A DNA stretch of 64,000 nucleotides from Bacteroidia bacterium (GCA_016787785.1 JAEUTO010000011.1:434001-498000); one strand, 5' to 3'. Positions 1 to 8,701 are shown, counted from the first letter of the stretch. Notes: generated from the letters alone by a model not told the origin. Numbers and translations are program-made.

Positions 1-1501
1 TAAGATCATCTGTTGAGGGAGCAATTTGATTAAAGTTGGTGATGCTTGCACATTTAAATCCGGTATAATAAGTTGTATTATCGTTTTGCCAAATGGCAGC
101 ATCGTTATTTTTGTTTACAGCAATCCAATCGGTATTAAAGGTTGCAGCGTTCTCAAAGCCTTCAAAAAAAGGCATTGGATAAGAGGCATTGGCGCTGTCT
201 TTTAAGATATAAACCTTGTTTGTGAAGGTGCTTGTTTTGCTTGCCGATAAATAATTTTTGGTGAGCATAACAGTGTATACTCCCGGCGTGTTGTACTTCA
301 CTTTTACAATGCTATCGGTTAAACTTGTTGCCGGATTTCCAGCAAAATTCCAAAGACGAGAAGTTGAATTGCCGCCGTAAGAGTAATCAGTAAATTTTAC
401 AGAATCGCTTATGCAGGCTACAATTGTACCAAATGGCAATACATCTGGAACTGCAGTACAAGCTACGGGATAATTATAAGGATCGTTGGTGCCGGTTGCA
501 TTTAAATTTGAGGTTGACCATAAATTATTCCTTCCTGATAATGGAGAATTAATTGCCGCTGTCATACGCGCAACCTGTCCTGCGGTGAACATATTTAAGC
601 AAGGCCCATTGGTATAGTCCATATAATCGGTAAACATTTCGCCGTCGGGCCCGCCACCGCAAGAATTATTTGCACGCCGCGGGAAGGTCGGGCAACCGCT
701 GTTATCATTAACATGTGGCGGTGTATCAGAAACCAGGTCATTACCACAATTTGCATCGCCCCAAATGTGGCGTAAGTTAAACCAATGCCCTAATTCGTGA
801 ATTAAATAACGCCCTTTAAAATTTCCCCAACCCGAGTTAGAAGCAGCGGTACCAATATTGCTAATAAGATCGCCACGAATATTTATTCCGTCTAATGTTG
901 GAGAGCCTCCGGGGAAAGTAGCATAACCGCCGCCGCCGCAACCACTTTGCCCGCTGTAATGCATGGATTGTACCAACCAGATATTTAAATATTTATTGCT
1001 TGGCCAGTAGGATAAAGACTTTACATCGTCTTCTTTAACCGAACAATTACTTATTGAATTATAAATGCGATTAATGCCATTTGTACAATTACCCGAAGGG
1101 TCGATGGTAGCTAAACGAAACTCAACATTAAAAGGCGCCGCAAAAGGTTTAAAGGCAGCAGGCGTTAAAACGGTATCGGCTTGTTGACGCGGAAATTCTT
1201 TATTTAAAATTTGTATCTGATCTATAATTTGCGCGTCAGAAATGTTGCCCGCAGCATTTGTATAAATAACATGAAACACAACAGGAATAATATAGGGAGC
1301 AGCAGTTGCCGATTTTGCGGCAGAATTATTTTTAATAAAATCTTGTGTAAAAACCTCTAAAGCTTCCTGGTTGTTTTTAAACTCAGGATCGGTTGCTAAT
1401 TGTTGTTTATAATATTCATCGCTAAAACAACCGTGTTGATTTTGTGCAACTGTTTTTAAAAGAAATAAAGTACAAACAAAAAGTAAAATTATTTTTTTCA
1501 T
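1..1501 (-). CDS. M43-family zinc metalloprotease with PKD-like domain (3' end outside window)
   Basis: Secreted metalloprotease of the pappalysin/cytophagalysin type (MEROPS M43), partial because the frame runs off the left edge without a stop. Translating the minus strand from the ATG at 1501 gives a signal peptide of about 20 residues ending in VAQ. A catalytic domain follows with HELGHWFNLRH (zinc ligands His235, His239, His245, catalytic Glu236). The Met-turn region reads YMDYTNGPCLNMF, typical of the family. The classical motif is HExxHxxGxxH; the Gly position is Asn here, a variant I believe occurs in Bacteroidota members. After about residue 330 a PKD/Ig-like segment follows, containing VPFGTIVACISDSVKFTDYS. 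Large multidomain enzymes like this usually end in a T9SS sorting domain, but that end is not visible. Confidence 0.88.
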   Translation of the reverse strand, partial: MKKIILLFVCTLFLLKTVAQNQHGCFSDEYYKQQLATDPEFKNNQEALEVFTQDFIKNNSAAKSATAAPYIIPVVFHVIYTNAAGNISDAQIIDQIQILNKEFPRQQADTVLTPAAFKPFAAPFNVEFRLATIDPSGNCTNGINRIYNSISNCSVKEDDVKSLSYWPSNKYLNIWLVQSMHYSGQSGCGGGGYATFPGGSPTLDGINIRGDLISNIGTAASNSGWGNFKGRYLIHELGHWFNLRHIWGDANCGNDLVSDTPPHVNDNSGCPTFPRRANNSCGGGPDGEMFTDYMDYTNGPCLNMFTAGQVARMTAAINSPLSGRNNLWSTSNLNATGTNDPYNYPVACTAVPDVLPFGTIVACISDSVKFTDYSYGGNSTSRLWNFAGNPATSLTDSIVKVKYNTPGVYTVMLTKNYLSASKTSTFTNKVYILKDSANASYPMPFFEGFENAATFNTDWIAVNKNNDAAIWQNDNTTYYTGFKCASITNFNQIAPSTDDL

Positions 1502-1511
1502 GTTTTTAATT

Positions 1512-2129
1512 TTATTTATTTAAGAATAATGCAAAGGCCCCGTAACCAATTCCCAAACCAATAGTTCCACCAATTACAGATTTTATTTTTCGTCGCTGCC
1601 GTGCCACGCGTTCATAACCTAAAATGTAAGCATCGCTTTCAACGTAGGTAGGATTGCTAATGGTGTTATGTCTTATTCTTACTTTTGGTATACCGCTCAA
1701 AGCCATAAAACCATAGGGTAAAACCGGTCCGTAAAAAGTTCCTGTCAATCCACCAGCCACACCTGCAAAAAAAGAACCGATCAAACAACCTCTGGCCTTA
1801 AAGCCCTTACGCGCATCATTTTCACCTTTCATATACATCCACATTTCATCGCGGGTAAACCAATTGCTTAAAAGAGAATCTTGTTTATAATAATAACGTT
1901 TATCGCCATTTGCATAACGCACCATAAAAAGCTGGTCCCACTCATAATGAATTTTTTTGTTAGGCTTTTTAGGATTTACAATTGTTACTGCACCTAAAAG
2001 CGTATCAATAACTTTTTCGCCAACAACCCGGCCATTCATTAAATAAATAGTATCCTGTACTTTAGCTTGAGAAAAAGCAGATTGGAACAAAAAATAAAAA
2101 ACGAGAAATAGAAGGCCCTTCTTAAGCAT
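1512..2129 (-). CDS. Hypothetical exported protein with C-terminal hydrophobic segments
   Basis: About 205 residues, not recognised. It begins with a Lys-Lys plus hydrophobic stretch ending in FSQA, a good signal peptide. A basic, Tyr-rich region of short beta-like segments follows (DTIYLMNGRVVGEKV), then two Gly-rich hydrophobic stretches (GCLIGSFFAGVAGG and IGGTIGLGIGYGAFAL) that may be membrane helices. This layout is common in Bacteroidota envelope proteins of unknown role. I use the ATG at 2129. A TTG two codons upstream lies inside a TATCTTTG sequence (2133-2140) that resembles a -7 promoter box, so it is unlikely to be translated. It sits head-to-tail upstream of the M43 protease gene, with 10 bases between the stop of this gene and the start of that one. 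Confidence 0.7.
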   Translation of the reverse strand: MLKKGLLFLVFYFLFQSAFSQAKVQDTIYLMNGRVVGEKVIDTLLGAVTIVNPKKPNKKIHYEWDQLFMVRYANGDKRYYYKQDSLLSNWFTRDEMWMYMKGENDARKGFKARGCLIGSFFAGVAGGLTGTFYGPVLPYGFMALSGIPKVRIRHNTISNPTYVESDAYILGYERVARQRRKIKSVIGGTIGLGIGYGAFALFLNK

Positions 2130-2173
2130 AGCCAAAGATAAAATTTTAATTACAAAATTAGTCGTTGGGGGTG

Positions 2174-3301
2174 TTAATAGTTAACTATCTGCTCTTCGAT
2201 ATTCTCAGGAATTTCCCTGAACTCGTATTGCTGGTTGCGCAATTGCGGCTCGAAACCTGCTTCACGAATAGCATCTTGTATAGTTTTGTAAGTAAAACGA
2301 TGTGGGGCTCCCGCAGCACTTACAACATTTTCCTCGATCATAATACTTCCAAAATCGTTGGCGCCGGCCTGCAAACAAATTTGTGCCGTAGCCTTGCCAA
2401 CCGTTAACCAACTGGCTTGTATGTTTATGATATTAGGAAGCATAATGCGGCTCAATGCTATCATGCGAATATATTCATCTGATGTTACTGTATTTTTTAC
2501 ACCTTTTACGCGTTTTAATAACGTGCCGTCATCCATAAATGGCCATGGAATAAATGCTAAAAAGCCTTTTGATGTAGCAGGTTTTTGCGCCTGCACTTCA
2601 CGGATCCACACTAAATGCTCAAAGCGTTCATAAATGGTCTCAACGTGGCCAAACATCATTGTAGCACTGGTTGTAATATTTAACTGGTGGCAGGCCTTCA
2701 TAACCTCTAACCATTCGCGGCCGGTACATTTGCCCTTACTAATCAACCGGCGAACGCGGTCGTTCAAAATTTCGGCGCCCGCGCCGGGTAAACTGTCTAA
2801 GCCCGCTTCTACAAGGGCTTTTAAAACTTCGGTGTGCGTGCTTTTTTCAAGTTTGGTAATGTGCGCAATCTCTGGCGGACCAAGAGAGTGCAATTTTATT
2901 TGCGGAAAAAGCGACTTTATTTCTTTAAAAAGATTTACATAGAATGAAAGGCCAAGATCGGGGTGGTGCCCGCCCTGCAGCAATAACTGATCGCCACCAT
3001 ATTTAATGGTTTCCTCTATTTTTTTCTTGTAAGTAGCAATATCAGTTATGTAGGATTCTTTGTGACCGGGAATACGGTAAAAATTACAGAATTTGCAGTT
3101 GGCAATACACACATTAGTGGTATTTAGGTTCCTATCAATTTGCCAGGTAACTTTATTCGAATTTTTTTTCTGGATCTTTTTAAGTTCGTTGGCAACAAAC
3201 ATCAATTCTGCTGTTGGCGCGTTTTCGTATAAGAAAACACCTTCTTCAATACTTAAAAACTCAAATTTTAATGCGCGTGATAAAAGCTCGTTTACGTTCA
3301 T
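2174..3301 (-). CDS. mqnC: Cyclic dehypoxanthinyl futalosine synthase (radical SAM)
   Basis: Radical SAM enzyme of the futalosine route to menaquinone; it closes dehypoxanthine futalosine to its cyclic form. The 375-residue length fits the family. The iron-sulfur motif is CxxxCxxC at Cys65, Cys69 and Cys72, within NVCIANCKFCNFYR. Other hallmarks are LLQGGHHPDLGL, the SLPGAGAEIL segment, the TTSATMMFGHVET-like block and FIPWPF. These separate it from MqnE, which shares the fold. The ATG at 3301 gives a normal N terminus. No other mqn gene is in the window, so the pathway is scattered, as is usual. Its presence implies menaquinone is made by the futalosine rather than the classical men pathway (inference). 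Confidence 0.93.
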   Translation of the reverse strand: MNVNELLSRALKFEFLSIEEGVFLYENAPTAELMFVANELKKIQKKNSNKVTWQIDRNLNTTNVCIANCKFCNFYRIPGHKESYITDIATYKKKIEETIKYGGDQLLLQGGHHPDLGLSFYVNLFKEIKSLFPQIKLHSLGPPEIAHITKLEKSTHTEVLKALVEAGLDSLPGAGAEILNDRVRRLISKGKCTGREWLEVMKACHQLNITTSATMMFGHVETIYERFEHLVWIREVQAQKPATSKGFLAFIPWPFMDDGTLLKRVKGVKNTVTSDEYIRMIALSRIMLPNIINIQASWLTVGKATAQICLQAGANDFGSIMIEENVVSAAGAPHRFTYKTIQDAIREAGFEPQLRNQQYEFREIPENIEEQIVNY

Positions 3302-3326
3302 TTTTGCGACAATAAAGGTACTAAAA

Positions 3327-3683
3327 TTACGACTTCAAAAACGCCTCTTTTTGCTTTTTTGGCAATGATTGCACGATAAGATCGTAAGAATCATCTATCC
3401 AGGCATAAATAAGCTTTTTAGAGGTTCTTCCCTCACAGATGATCGTATTCCAATGTGCTTTGCTCATATGGTAGCCGGGCCGAACAAAATCGTATTTTTC
3501 GCGCAGCTCAATAGCCTTTTGCGGGTCGCACTTCACATTGAATTGCACGGGATTGGAATCTAAACCTATTAGAAGGAACATTTTACCGGCAACTTTAAAC
3601 ACCAACGTTTCAGAATCAAAGGGAAAACCCTCTGTTACTCCTTTTTTTGAAATGCAATATTCCCTTATTTCTTCTGCACTCAT
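3327..3683 (-). CDS. MmcQ/YjbR-family protein
   Basis: A 118-residue protein of the MmcQ/YjbR family (a CyaY-like, double-wing fold), whose cellular role is unclear. Recognisable features are the N-terminal GVTEGFPFDSETLVFKV, a central FNVKCDP and the C-terminal block VRPGYHMSKAHWNTI with the conserved Trp-Asn. I start at the ATG at 3683; a TTG three codons earlier is possible but adds nothing. It lies 25 bases upstream of mqnC on the same strand and may be co-transcribed. It has no signal peptide and is expected in the cytoplasm. Confidence 0.88.
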   Translation of the reverse strand: MSAEEIREYCISKKGVTEGFPFDSETLVFKVAGKMFLLIGLDSNPVQFNVKCDPQKAIELREKYDFVRPGYHMSKAHWNTIICEGRTSKKLIYAWIDDSYDLIVQSLPKKQKEAFLKS

Positions 3684-3842
3684 GCTTAACAATTTGTTAA
3701 TATACTTGCCAAATATGCTAAAAATTATGCCAGATGTAAAACAGAGCGTTTTTTATCGGGGAAAGATGAGAATATTTGTGCTCAAATGCCGTTAAACCGT
3801 AAAAATAGTTACTAATAGATTTTTTCTTCGGAACTATTTTAT

Positions 3843-3850
3843 TAAGTTTG
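3843..3850 (+). promoter_or_regulatory. Candidate -7 promoter element for exbB operon
   Basis: TAAGTTTG matches the Bacteroidota -7 consensus TAnnTTTG and lies about 50 bases before the exbB ATG. The region about 19-22 bases upstream is T-rich but has no clear TTG, so the -33 half is weak. Confidence 0.4.
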
Positions 3851-3901
3851 GCATTCATTTTAAATTAAGAAAAATAACTAAATAATAAAATAACAACAAC
3901 T

Positions 3902-4705
3902 ATGAGCACAAAAAAAACATCGGGAGGATTCCCATTGGTAGTATCGTTTTTAGCAATTGTAATCTGTATTGGCATTGGCTGGTTTATTTACAAAACAATT
4001 TTGGGTTCGGCTGCCAACTTTGAAGGTGGAGATTCTGAAAAAGGTCACCCGCACAACATCTTAGGAACTATGTACAAAGGTGGTTTCATTGTGCCTATTT
4101 TAATTGGCTTTTTATTAACTGTAATTACTTTTGCTATTGAGCGTTTCATCACTATCATGAAAGCCGGCGGAAGCGGTGCAACTGATAAATTTGTTGCTAA
4201 AATTAAGTCGTTGATCGGAAATCACGATTTTGAAGCGGCCGTTGCTGAGTGCGATCGTCAAAAAGGTTCATTAGCTAACGTTGTTCGCGAAGGAATTTTA
4301 AAATACCAATTCGTGCAAAACGATTCAGCTATGGATAAAGAAGCAAAAGTACACGCTATCCAAAAAGCAATTGAAGAAGCTACAGCTTTAGAATTGCCAA
4401 TGTTATCAAAAAACATGGTGGTTATTTCAACAATGGCCTCAATTGGTACACTGGCCGGTCTTATCGGAACGGTTGTGGGTATGATCCGTGCCTTTGCCGC
4501 TTTGTCTGCCGCAGGTGCGCCCGATACTTCAGCTCTTGCAACTGGTATCTCTGAAGCTCTTGTAAACACATTGGTTGGTATCTTAACTTCTGCATTTGCG
4601 ATCATTTTCTATAACTATTTCAGCAATAGAATTGACCAAATTACTTATGCAATGGATGAAGCAGGATTCTCAATTATCCAGGAATTTCAGGCTACCGGAA
4701 AATAA
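3902..4705 (+). CDS. exbB: MotA/TolQ/ExbB proton channel family protein
   Basis: Inner-membrane proton channel subunit that powers TonB. The 267-residue protein has an N-terminal hydrophobic helix (about 14-32), a second helix near 58-80, a cytoplasmic segment to about 160, then two helices containing the family signature (STMASIGTLAGLIGTVVGMI) and ALATGISEALVNTLVGI. The extra N-terminal helix relative to E. coli ExbB is usual in Bacteroidota. It is the first of a tightly ordered exbB-exbD-exbD-tonB run, so all four probably form one complex that energises SusC-type and other TonB-dependent receptors. There is no Shine-Dalgarno before the ATG, only A-rich sequence. Confidence 0.96.
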   Translation: MSTKKTSGGFPLVVSFLAIVICIGIGWFIYKTILGSAANFEGGDSEKGHPHNILGTMYKGGFIVPILIGFLLTVITFAIERFITIMKAGGSGATDKFVAKIKSLIGNHDFEAAVAECDRQKGSLANVVREGILKYQFVQNDSAMDKEAKVHAIQKAIEEATALELPMLSKNMVVISTMASIGTLAGLIGTVVGMIRAFAALSAAGAPDTSALATGISEALVNTLVGILTSAFAIIFYNYFSNRIDQITYAMDEAGFSIIQEFQATGK

Positions 4706-4801
4706 TGGTTCGACACCGCTCACCACGCGGTTTTGATAATTATTTTAAAAATATTTATGGAATTTAAATAAAGTATTCATCTTAATTAAAAACAACGAAC
4801 A

Positions 4802-5485
4802 ATGTCAAAAAAACCATCAAAAGGAGGAGCCCCGGCGTTAGATATGACGCCAATGGTGGATCTTGCCTTCCTACTGGTAACATTTTTTATGTTGACGGCG
4901 TCATTTCGTATGGCAGAGCCAGTTGTGGTTGATCCTCCCTCGTCAATTGGCCAGGTAGACTTACCAGATAATCACATCATGGTTACCATTGATAAGGACG
5001 GTCGCGCGTTTTTCGGGATCTCTAACTCAACTGCTAAAATGAACGCATTGCGTCAAATGGCAGCAAAATATAAAGTACCTTTTACAGAACAGCAAATTGT
5101 TAAGTTTAGCGGTTTGCCAAGTTTTGGTGTAGATATAAAAGATCTTCCGGCATATATTGATGCCAAGGAAGAAGCCAGGCAAAACTTTAAAGGTCAAAAA
5201 GGCGTTCCGTTAGATACTATAACACCAAACAATCAGTTAAAGGACTGGATAAGTATTGGGGGTACCGAAGCCGTTAAAATGTATGAAGAAGCAAAACTAA
5301 AAGCAGCAGATGCAGGAGGCGAATTTAAAGCCGAAAAGCCACGCTATGCTATTAAATGTGCCGCTACAACAAAATACATTTTTGTAAAAGACGTTATAAA
5401 AACATTTACAGATCTTAAATTGTATCAGTTCAACCTTATTACTTCCTTGGAAGGCGGAGGCACTGTAATTGATCCAACGAAATAA
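4802..5485 (+). CDS. exbD: ExbD/TolR family biopolymer transport protein (first copy)
   Basis: Single-pass inner-membrane partner of ExbB, 227 residues. A short Lys-rich cytoplasmic tail leads into the helix LDMTPMVDLAFLLVTFFML. Asp20 is the membrane-embedded acid that carries protons in this family. The periplasmic domain is longer than in E. coli ExbD and includes a Lys/Glu-rich insertion (about 85-170). It is the first of two non-identical exbD genes; two ExbD subunits per cluster are common in this phylum. It lies 96 bases after exbB with no terminator between. Confidence 0.95.
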   Translation: MSKKPSKGGAPALDMTPMVDLAFLLVTFFMLTASFRMAEPVVVDPPSSIGQVDLPDNHIMVTIDKDGRAFFGISNSTAKMNALRQMAAKYKVPFTEQQIVKFSGLPSFGVDIKDLPAYIDAKEEARQNFKGQKGVPLDTITPNNQLKDWISIGGTEAVKMYEEAKLKAADAGGEFKAEKPRYAIKCAATTKYIFVKDVIKTFTDLKLYQFNLITSLEGGGTVIDPTK

Positions 5486-5522
5486 TTATTAATTTTTTTA
5501 ATTAGTATAAAAACTTAAAAAA

Positions 5523-6164
5523 ATGGCAGAGATACAAGAAGGCGGCGGCGGAGGCAAAAAAGGCGGCAAGAAAAGAGCCAAGAAGCAAAGCACCCGTATA
5601 GATATGACGCCCATGGTGGATTTAGCGTTTTTGTTATTAACGTTCTTCGTTTTAACGGCAACCTTTAGTAAACCAAAATCAATGGAATTAACCTTTCCAG
5701 CTCCTCCAGACCCAAATCAAAAAGTAGAGGAAGTAAAAAAAGGTATTACGTTCCTGTTATCTAAAGACGATCGCATTTTTTATTACGAAGGTCAGTTTAG
5801 AGCTGCAGATGATGAAAAAGGAACAAAAACAACTTTAACTGAATTAAGTTTTTCTCAAGACAAAAATGGTTTACACAAATTTTTACTTGACAAAAACAAA
5901 GAAATGCAAGATCAGGTAAGGGCTTTAGACATAAAGCATAAAAACAAACAATTAGCTGATACAACCTTTAAGCGTATGGTAAGAGAGGTTAAAGCAAATA
6001 AAGAATCATACACATATTTAATTAAAACCGACGATAAAGCAACTTACAAAAATGTAATTGACGTTATTGATGAGTTAAACGTAAATGTTGTTGGTAAATA
6101 TGTAATGGTAGATATTTTAAAACCGGAAATGGATCTGGTGACTGAAAAAGTTGGAACAAATTAA
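5523..6164 (+). CDS. exbD: ExbD/TolR family biopolymer transport protein (second copy)
   Basis: Second ExbD of the cluster, 213 residues. A cytoplasmic tail rich in Gly and Lys (residues 7-21) precedes the transmembrane segment IDMTPMVDLAFLLLTFFVL, with the proton-carrying Asp at position 33. The helix is nearly identical to the first copy, but the periplasmic domains differ in sequence and length. This suggests an old duplication with different partners (inference). It is 37 bases downstream of the first exbD and 15 bases upstream of tonB. Confidence 0.95.
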   Translation: MAEIQEGGGGGKKGGKKRAKKQSTRIDMTPMVDLAFLLLTFFVLTATFSKPKSMELTFPAPPDPNQKVEEVKKGITFLLSKDDRIFYYEGQFRAADDEKGTKTTLTELSFSQDKNGLHKFLLDKNKEMQDQVRALDIKHKNKQLADTTFKRMVREVKANKESYTYLIKTDDKATYKNVIDVIDELNVNVVGKYVMVDILKPEMDLVTEKVGTN

Positions 6165-6166
6165 TA

Positions 6167-6175
6167 AAAGGAGGT
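6167..6175 (+). promoter_or_regulatory. Strong Shine-Dalgarno sequence of tonB
   Basis: AAAGGAGGT ends four bases before the tonB ATG and is fully complementary to the canonical anti-Shine-Dalgarno core. The other three genes of this operon have only A-rich leaders, and Bacteroidota genes generally lack such sites. Confidence 0.75.
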
Positions 6176-6179
6176 AAAC

Positions 6180-6980
6180 ATGTTACAGAACTGGAATGAT
6201 TTAACCCTTGACGCCCGTAACGACTTAGTTTTTGAAGGAAGAAATCAAAACTATGGGGCCTTTGAGTTAAGAAGAAATTATAACAAGCGCGTCACATTCA
6301 TTATTGGCGGTATGTTGGTATTTTCTTTAGCATTGCTTGGATTAAAAAAATTTATGGATCGTCCGAAAGACGAAGTTGAGGTTGAAAAGATCGTTAATAC
6401 ACAAATAGATCTTACACCGCCGCCGCCTATCGAAGACGTGCCACCGCCGCCACCACCGCCACCACCACCGCCAATGGTTGAGATGGTGAAATTTACACCA
6501 CCCGTAATTAAAGACGATGCTGTTGAAGAAGAGCCTCAAAAATTACAGGAAGATGTAAAGGATGTGAATGTAAGTACTAAAGATCAGGAAGGTGAGAAAG
6601 ACATTGTTGCTCCACCAACCGAGATCAAAGGGCCTACCGAAGCAGCTGCACCGGAGATCTTTACGATCGTGGAAGAACAAGCTGAATTCCCGGGCGGAAT
6701 TGCTGAATTAGGGAAATATTTGGTTAGCAAAATACAGCCAAACTATCCTCAAATGGCACGTGAAGCAGGTATCAGTGGAAAATGTTTCTTAAAATTTGTT
6801 GTTAACGAAGATGGTTCTATCAGCAATGTAGAAGTTCTTAAAGGAGTTGCTGGTTGCCCGGATTGCGATAAATTAGCAATGAACACTGTTAAGAATATGC
6901 CAAAATGGAAAGCAGCAAAAATGACCGGTCGTGCAGTAAAATGTTACTTCAATTTACCGATCAGCTTTAAAGCACAATAA
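6180..6980 (+). CDS. tonB: Energy transducer TonB
   Basis: Links the ExbB/ExbD motor to outer-membrane receptors. The 266-residue protein has a cytoplasmic head with the Bacteroidota motif NQNYGAFELRR, one transmembrane helix (about 38-55), a Pro-rich periplasmic spacer (79-98, including a run of Pro) and an acidic Lys/Glu/Pro linker. A TonB C-terminal domain (about 165-266) follows, with YPQMAREAGISGKCFLKFVV and WKAAKMTGRAVKCYFNLPI. Cys residues in GVAGCPDCDK recur in the small TonB-like protein at 8282. It is the last gene of the operon, followed by a clear terminator, and has a strong Shine-Dalgarno. Confidence 0.96.
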   Translation: MLQNWNDLTLDARNDLVFEGRNQNYGAFELRRNYNKRVTFIIGGMLVFSLALLGLKKFMDRPKDEVEVEKIVNTQIDLTPPPPIEDVPPPPPPPPPPPMVEMVKFTPPVIKDDAVEEEPQKLQEDVKDVNVSTKDQEGEKDIVAPPTEIKGPTEAAAPEIFTIVEEQAEFPGGIAELGKYLVSKIQPNYPQMAREAGISGKCFLKFVVNEDGSISNVEVLKGVAGCPDCDKLAMNTVKNMPKWKAAKMTGRAVKCYFNLPISFKAQ

Positions 6981-6996
6981 TAAAATTTTAATAATT

Positions 6997-7033
6997 AAAA
7001 AGCCATAACACCTTGCGCGTTGTGGCTTTTTTT
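6997..7033 (+). terminator. Rho-independent terminator after tonB
   Basis: AAAAAGCCA and TGGCTTTTT form a stem extended by AAC/GTT pairing, closing on a GC-rich loop and followed by a T-run. Confidence 0.85.
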
Positions 7034-7099
7034 GTAAATCTAAACTAACTAAACAAGAATATAGTTGTTTAAAACTGTAGTTAAATAACAAACGCAAAA

Positions 7100-7321
7100 A
7101 TGAAATTAGGATTAAATACACTTTCGGCCTGGCTGGGCATTTTTATGATAATTTTAGTTTTAGCCGGCGCTATTGCATTTTCTGTAACCGATGTTATGAG
7201 CGATAAATTATATGGCGGTAAGCGCACAGGTTTTATTGTTATGCTGTTTGCTTATGCTGTTTACAGGGGTTTCAGACTTTATCAGAATTTAAAACAAAAT
7301 AGCAGAAGTGAAGAAGAGTAA
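7100..7321 (+). CDS. Small two-helix membrane protein
   Basis: A 73-residue protein with two predicted membrane helices (about 10-32 and 42-58) and a charged tail ending RSEEE. I do not recognise the family. Its stop overlaps the start of the PstS-like lipoprotein gene by 14 bases, so the two are translationally linked. It is the first gene after the tonB terminator and has its own leader of about 65 bases. The role is unknown; by position it could help assembly of the following exported proteins. Confidence 0.75.
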   Translation: MKLGLNTLSAWLGIFMIILVLAGAIAFSVTDVMSDKLYGGKRTGFIVMLFAYAVYRGFRLYQNLKQNSRSEEE

Positions 7322-8282
7322 AAAACATTTTGGGTTTCGGGCTTCGGCTTTTTTTGGCGCATTGTCTTGCGTCTTATGTCTTTTGTCGTTGATAATGGTT
7401 TATGGATGCGACAATTATTTTAAGAACGATTACGCAGATAACTCGCCTACTTCCGGAAAATTAAAAGTGTTTTATGACGAGGGATTAGAACTTCACGTAA
7501 AAAATCAGGTATATACTTTTGAAGCACATTATGCCAACGCACATTTAGAAAAATTTTGCAGGAACGATGCACAGGCCGTAGAAGCCTTGTATAATGACAG
7601 CTGCGAGGCTATTGTTATTTCTAGGGAATTAAATGCAAAAGAAGTGCAAGCCTTTGCATCAAAAAATTATACAGTAATGCCAACTGCCGTTGCAAAAAGT
7701 GGTGTTGCTTTAATCACAAATATAAACACACCGCTTACAAAATTATCATACGAACAAATTATTGATCTATTAACCAAACCCTTTGTTTGTATGGATTCTC
7801 TAAGTAATCAAACTAAAATAAACGTGTTGTTCGATAAAAATAATTCAAGCATTATGCATTATTTACGCGACTCGCTTTTAAAAGGAAAAGCCTTTTCTGA
7901 AAACTGCAGCGTATTTAATTCAACTTTAGAGAGTATAAATTACGTTGCAAAAAACAAGAACACTGTTGCCTTTATTGATTTTGCCTGGTTAAGCGATGTT
8001 GACGATTCTATTACAAAAGCAAATACCGATAAAATAAAATTCGTTGCTGTCAGCAAACAAAACAGTTCTAGCTTTGAATATCCAAGCCAAAGCAGTTTTA
8101 AATTGAACTCTTATCCTTTTACAAGAACAATTTATGTTATTAAAAAAACCGGAGAGTTTAGCCTGGCAAAAGGCTTTGAGACCTTTGTGGCCGGACCAAA
8201 AGGGCAAACAGCCTTTTTAAAGCAGGGTTTATTGCCCGCAAAGCAGCAAGAACGCGCCATACAGGTTAAAACGGGGTCTTGA
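7308..8282 (+). CDS. PstS-like substrate-binding lipoprotein
   Basis: A 324-residue periplasmic-binding-protein fold of the PstS/phosphate type. The N terminus is a basic hydrophobic signal ending in VYGC, an imperfect lipobox with Cys at about residue 34. Family-like segments are EAIVISRELNAKE, SGVALITN, LSYEQIIDLLTKPF, VAFIDFAWL and the C-terminal FVAGPKGQTAFLKQGLLPA. No Pst permease or ATPase is nearby. Instead it is followed by a TonB C-terminal domain protein and a TPR protein, so it may serve TonB-linked envelope work rather than classical ABC uptake (inference). The ligand cannot be told from the sequence. Confidence 0.85.
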   Translation: MKKSKKHFGFRASAFFGALSCVLCLLSLIMVYGCDNYFKNDYADNSPTSGKLKVFYDEGLELHVKNQVYTFEAHYANAHLEKFCRNDAQAVEALYNDSCEAIVISRELNAKEVQAFASKNYTVMPTAVAKSGVALITNINTPLTKLSYEQIIDLLTKPFVCMDSLSNQTKINVLFDKNNSSIMHYLRDSLLKGKAFSENCSVFNSTLESINYVAKNKNTVAFIDFAWLSDVDDSITKANTDKIKFVAVSKQNSSSFEYPSQSSFKLNSYPFTRTIYVIKKTGEFSLAKGFETFVAGPKGQTAFLKQGLLPAKQQERAIQVKTGS

Positions 8283-8701
8283 TGAAAAAAATTATTGCAA
8301 TAATTTTCATTTTTAATTGTTTGTTTTGTTTTTCACAAACCAAAACTATACACGTAGCCAAAGAAAATGAGTCTGAAGTTTATACAGTAGTAGAAGAGCC
8401 GGCTGAATTCCCTGGCGGTACTCAAGAAATGTATAAATATATTGCGAATAATATAGTTTTTCCAAATAGCGCCCGACAGGATACCACTTTTTCTGGCTGC
8501 AAAACATATGTAAAATTTATTGTAGGACAAGAAGGATCTGTTTATAATGTTGAGCTGATAAAAGGGTGTAAAGGCTGTTCAGACTGTGACAAAGAAGCTA
8601 TTAGGGTTGTTAAAGCTATGCCAAAATGGAAGCCCGCAAAACTAAAGGGAGAGCAGGTACAGGTTTATTACAATCTGCCTATAAATTTTAAGATGAAATA
8701 A
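8282..8701 (+). CDS. Secreted TonB C-terminal domain protein without membrane anchor
   Basis: A 139-residue protein made only of a signal peptide (about 18 residues, ending CFSQ) and a TonB C-terminal domain. It lacks the cytoplasmic head, transmembrane helix and Pro-rich spacer of a true TonB. The domain closely resembles that of TonB at 6180: VEEPAEFPGG, the Cys pair in GCKGCSDCDKEA, and MPKWKPAKLKG. The start is the ATG at 8282, which shares its A with the upstream stop codon (TGATG), indicating translational coupling to the PstS-like gene. It may bind TonB-box segments of receptors or oppose TonB; this is inference. Confidence 0.88.
   Translation: MKKIIAIIFIFNCLFCFSQTKTIHVAKENESEVYTVVEEPAEFPGGTQEMYKYIANNIVFPNSARQDTTFSGCKTYVKFIVGQEGSVYNVELIKGCKGCSDCDKEAIRVVKAMPKWKPAKLKGEQVQVYYNLPINFKMK

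Noticed and set aside
2165-3301. Plus-strand open frames across mqnC
   Set aside because: They are antisense shadows; the conserved radical SAM motifs are on the minus strand.
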